The notes below the pieces were generated by a model that was given only the letters and a program-made list of their open reading frames with translations, was not told where the DNA came from and did no database searches. Positions 42,022 to 43,030 of a DNA stretch of 43,030 nt are shown in pieces. A program made the position numbers and the translations under genes. The stretch spans positions 1 through 43,030 of the forward strand of contig JAAYDE010000042.1 of NCBI GenBank assembly GCA_012729375.1, written 5' to 3'. Position 1 is the first letter of the stretch. Each line of letters starts with the position of its first letter. Source of the stretch: Deltaproteobacteria bacterium (GTDB lineage Bacteria > Desulfobacterota > Desulfuromonadia > Desulfuromonadales > JAAYDE01).

Positions 42022-42747
42022 ATGTCCCAAGAAAAAGTCCGTCAAAAAAACGGTAATATGACCATCGGTGCCTTGGTCGCCGAAGATTACCGGCTTGCAG
42101 ACGTCTTCGAGAAATACGGCATCGACTTCTGCTGCGGTGGTCATGCGACCCTTGCCGCCACCTGCCAGGAGAAAGATCTCGACCTGACTAAGATCCTGCA
42201 GGAGATTGAAGTCGTCGGAAAAGAGTCGATTGGTCGCAGTGAAAACTTTGCGGCCTGGCCCCTGCCGTTTCTTATCGACTACATCGTCAACACCCATCAT
42301 GCCTATCTCAAAGAGAATGACGAACAGATTGTCGCCTATGCCCGCAAGAGCGCCGAGGCGCATGGCGCGCATCACCCCGAGGTGATCGAAATCGCCGCCA
42401 TCTTTGCCAAGATTTCCGACGATATGGCAGTCCACTTAAAAGCCGAAGAAGAGGTCTTCTTCCCGGCCGTCAAACGTGTCGATTCGGCCGTCGGTAGCGG
42501 GCAGAACCCGCAAACCGATGACCGCGTCCTGATCAAATCCGCGCTGACAAAACTGTATCGTGAGCACGAGGAGGTCGGCGATGCCATCCACAAAATTCGG
42601 CATCTCGCCACGAATTATGCGATCCCGGAGGACGTCTGCAACACCTTTGTCGTCACCTACCGCAAACTCAAGGAATTCGAGGACGATCTGCACAAGCATG
42701 TCCATCTCGAAAACAACATCCTCTTTCCTAAGGCGGCTCAACTCTGA
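42022..42747 (+). CDS. ric: RIC-family iron-sulfur cluster repair di-iron protein (ScdA/YtfE/NorA type)
   Basis: 241 aa from the ATG at 42022, which has AGAGGAG six bases upstream. The N-terminal ScdA_N domain (about 10-65) has YGIDFCCGGHATLAATC with the conserved C-C-G-G. The hemerythrin-like domain (about 80-240) has HHAYL, AHHPEVIEI, HLKAEEEVFFP, REHEEVGDAI and HVHLENNILFP, giving the His/Glu ligands of a di-iron centre. It repairs Fe-S clusters damaged by nitric oxide or oxidants; in many bacteria the gene is controlled by NO-responsive FNR/NsrR/NorR-type regulators. It is followed by a secreted small protein 47 bases downstream. Confidence 0.93.
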   Translation: MSQEKVRQKNGNMTIGALVAEDYRLADVFEKYGIDFCCGGHATLAATCQEKDLDLTKILQEIEVVGKESIGRSENFAAWPLPFLIDYIVNTHHAYLKENDEQIVAYARKSAEAHGAHHPEVIEIAAIFAKISDDMAVHLKAEEEVFFPAVKRVDSAVGSGQNPQTDDRVLIKSALTKLYREHEEVGDAIHKIRHLATNYAIPEDVCNTFVVTYRKLKEFEDDLHKHVHLENNILFPKAAQL

Positions 42748-42794
42748 CCGGGGGCATGGGGCACTGGCGTTATAAAATCCAAAGGAGAAAGACC

Positions 42795-43030
42795 ATGAAC
42801 GGACAGGCAGGAAAATCAATGTTGTTGGTTTGGACCATTTTCCTCCTTGTACTGGCGGTGATGCTTCCCGGCCAGGCCATGGCCCATTGTGACACCCTCG
42901 ACGGGCCGGTGATCGCCGACGCACGGACCGCCTTGGATCAAAACGACATCACCCCGATTCTCAAGTGGATTACTGCTGAGGATGAAAAGGCCGTTCGCGC
43001 CGCGTTCGTCCAGACTCAGGTGGTACGCAA
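42795..43030 (+). CDS. Secreted DUF6448-like protein, 5' part (runs off the window)
   Basis: The first 78 codons are present, the 3' end lies beyond the window. AAAGGAG ribosome site 7 bases before the ATG. Signal peptide with the hydrophobic core LLVWTIFLLVLAVMLPG, cleaved after QAMA, then mature HCDTLDGPVIADARTAL and ITPILKWITAEDEKAVRAAF. The histidine-cysteine start of the mature protein followed by D-x-x-D-G-P-V and the L-K-W-x-x-x-x-x-E motif match the DUF6448 family as I remember it. Function unknown; linkage to RIC suggests a role in stress or metal/NO response. Confidence 0.75.
   Translation, partial: MNGQAGKSMLLVWTIFLLVLAVMLPGQAMAHCDTLDGPVIADARTALDQNDITPILKWITAEDEKAVRAAFVQTQVVR

Overview
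The window is a GC-rich (roughly 58-60 %) chromosomal segment with no phage, insertion sequence or CRISPR. Its gene content (a PilT retraction ATPase, many Cache/GGDEF/SpoIIE sensors, an RbbA-type efflux locus, a RIC hemerythrin protein, FdhD, a LonB-like protease) suggests a Desulfuromonadia-type (Geobacter/Desulfuromonas/Pelobacter-like) deltaproteobacterium. That assignment is inference from gene families; no marker such as 16S rRNA is present.

Layout. 1-4.9 kb: pilT, a small hypothetical protein with an internal repeat, a PPOX-family protein, a Blc lipocalin (-), a rhomboid protease and a DUF523/DUF1722 protein (-). 5.1-16.7 kb: a large signalling/transport locus made of two convergent arms. 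The + arm encodes a 943-aa protein with three tandem ABC substrate-binding domains, a THI5/NMT1-like periplasmic binding protein and a Cache-HAMP-SpoIIE-phosphatase-HATPase protein. The - arm encodes a SulP transporter with STAS and cyclic-nucleotide-binding-like parts (split by a one-base frameshift in a G7 run), a STAS protein with a large unassigned C-terminal domain, and an ABC permease and ATPase. Together these look like a partner-switching (phosphatase/kinase/STAS) circuit tied to uptake of a small molecule.

16.8-19.1 kb: an NlpC/P60 SH3 lipoprotein (-) divergent from a DUF3313 lipoprotein (+). 19.1-25.9 kb: a complete efflux operon on the - strand (HlyD adaptor, NodT outer membrane factor, RbbA-like double ATPase-permease, ABC-2 permease). 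26.4-31.6 kb: tcdA-like and tatD-like genes with a 4-bp overlap, a LonB-like protease with a clear terminator, and an MBL-fold hydrolase. 31.7-36.7 kb: a CoA-binding protein, a divergent stand-alone HisF, a flavodoxin/Fe-S flavoprotein, a SAM methyltransferase, an FdhD homologue lacking its cysteine motif (-), a sirtuin and a small hypothetical. 36.75-38.5 kb: a Cache-HAMP-GGDEF diguanylate cyclase, followed by tRNA-Val(CAC) and a strong hairpin terminator.

39.3-41.9 kb holds the second notable locus: a biliverdin-type heme oxygenase with a long C-terminal extension, a stand-alone cobalamin-binding protein carrying the W-x9-EH signature of B12 photoreceptors, and an AT-rich PAS-GGDEF gene whose GGDEF domain is cut off after its first helix. 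I read this as a candidate light- or tetrapyrrole-responsive module whose output gene is damaged. The window ends with a RIC (iron-centre repair) protein and the 5' part of a secreted DUF6448-like protein.
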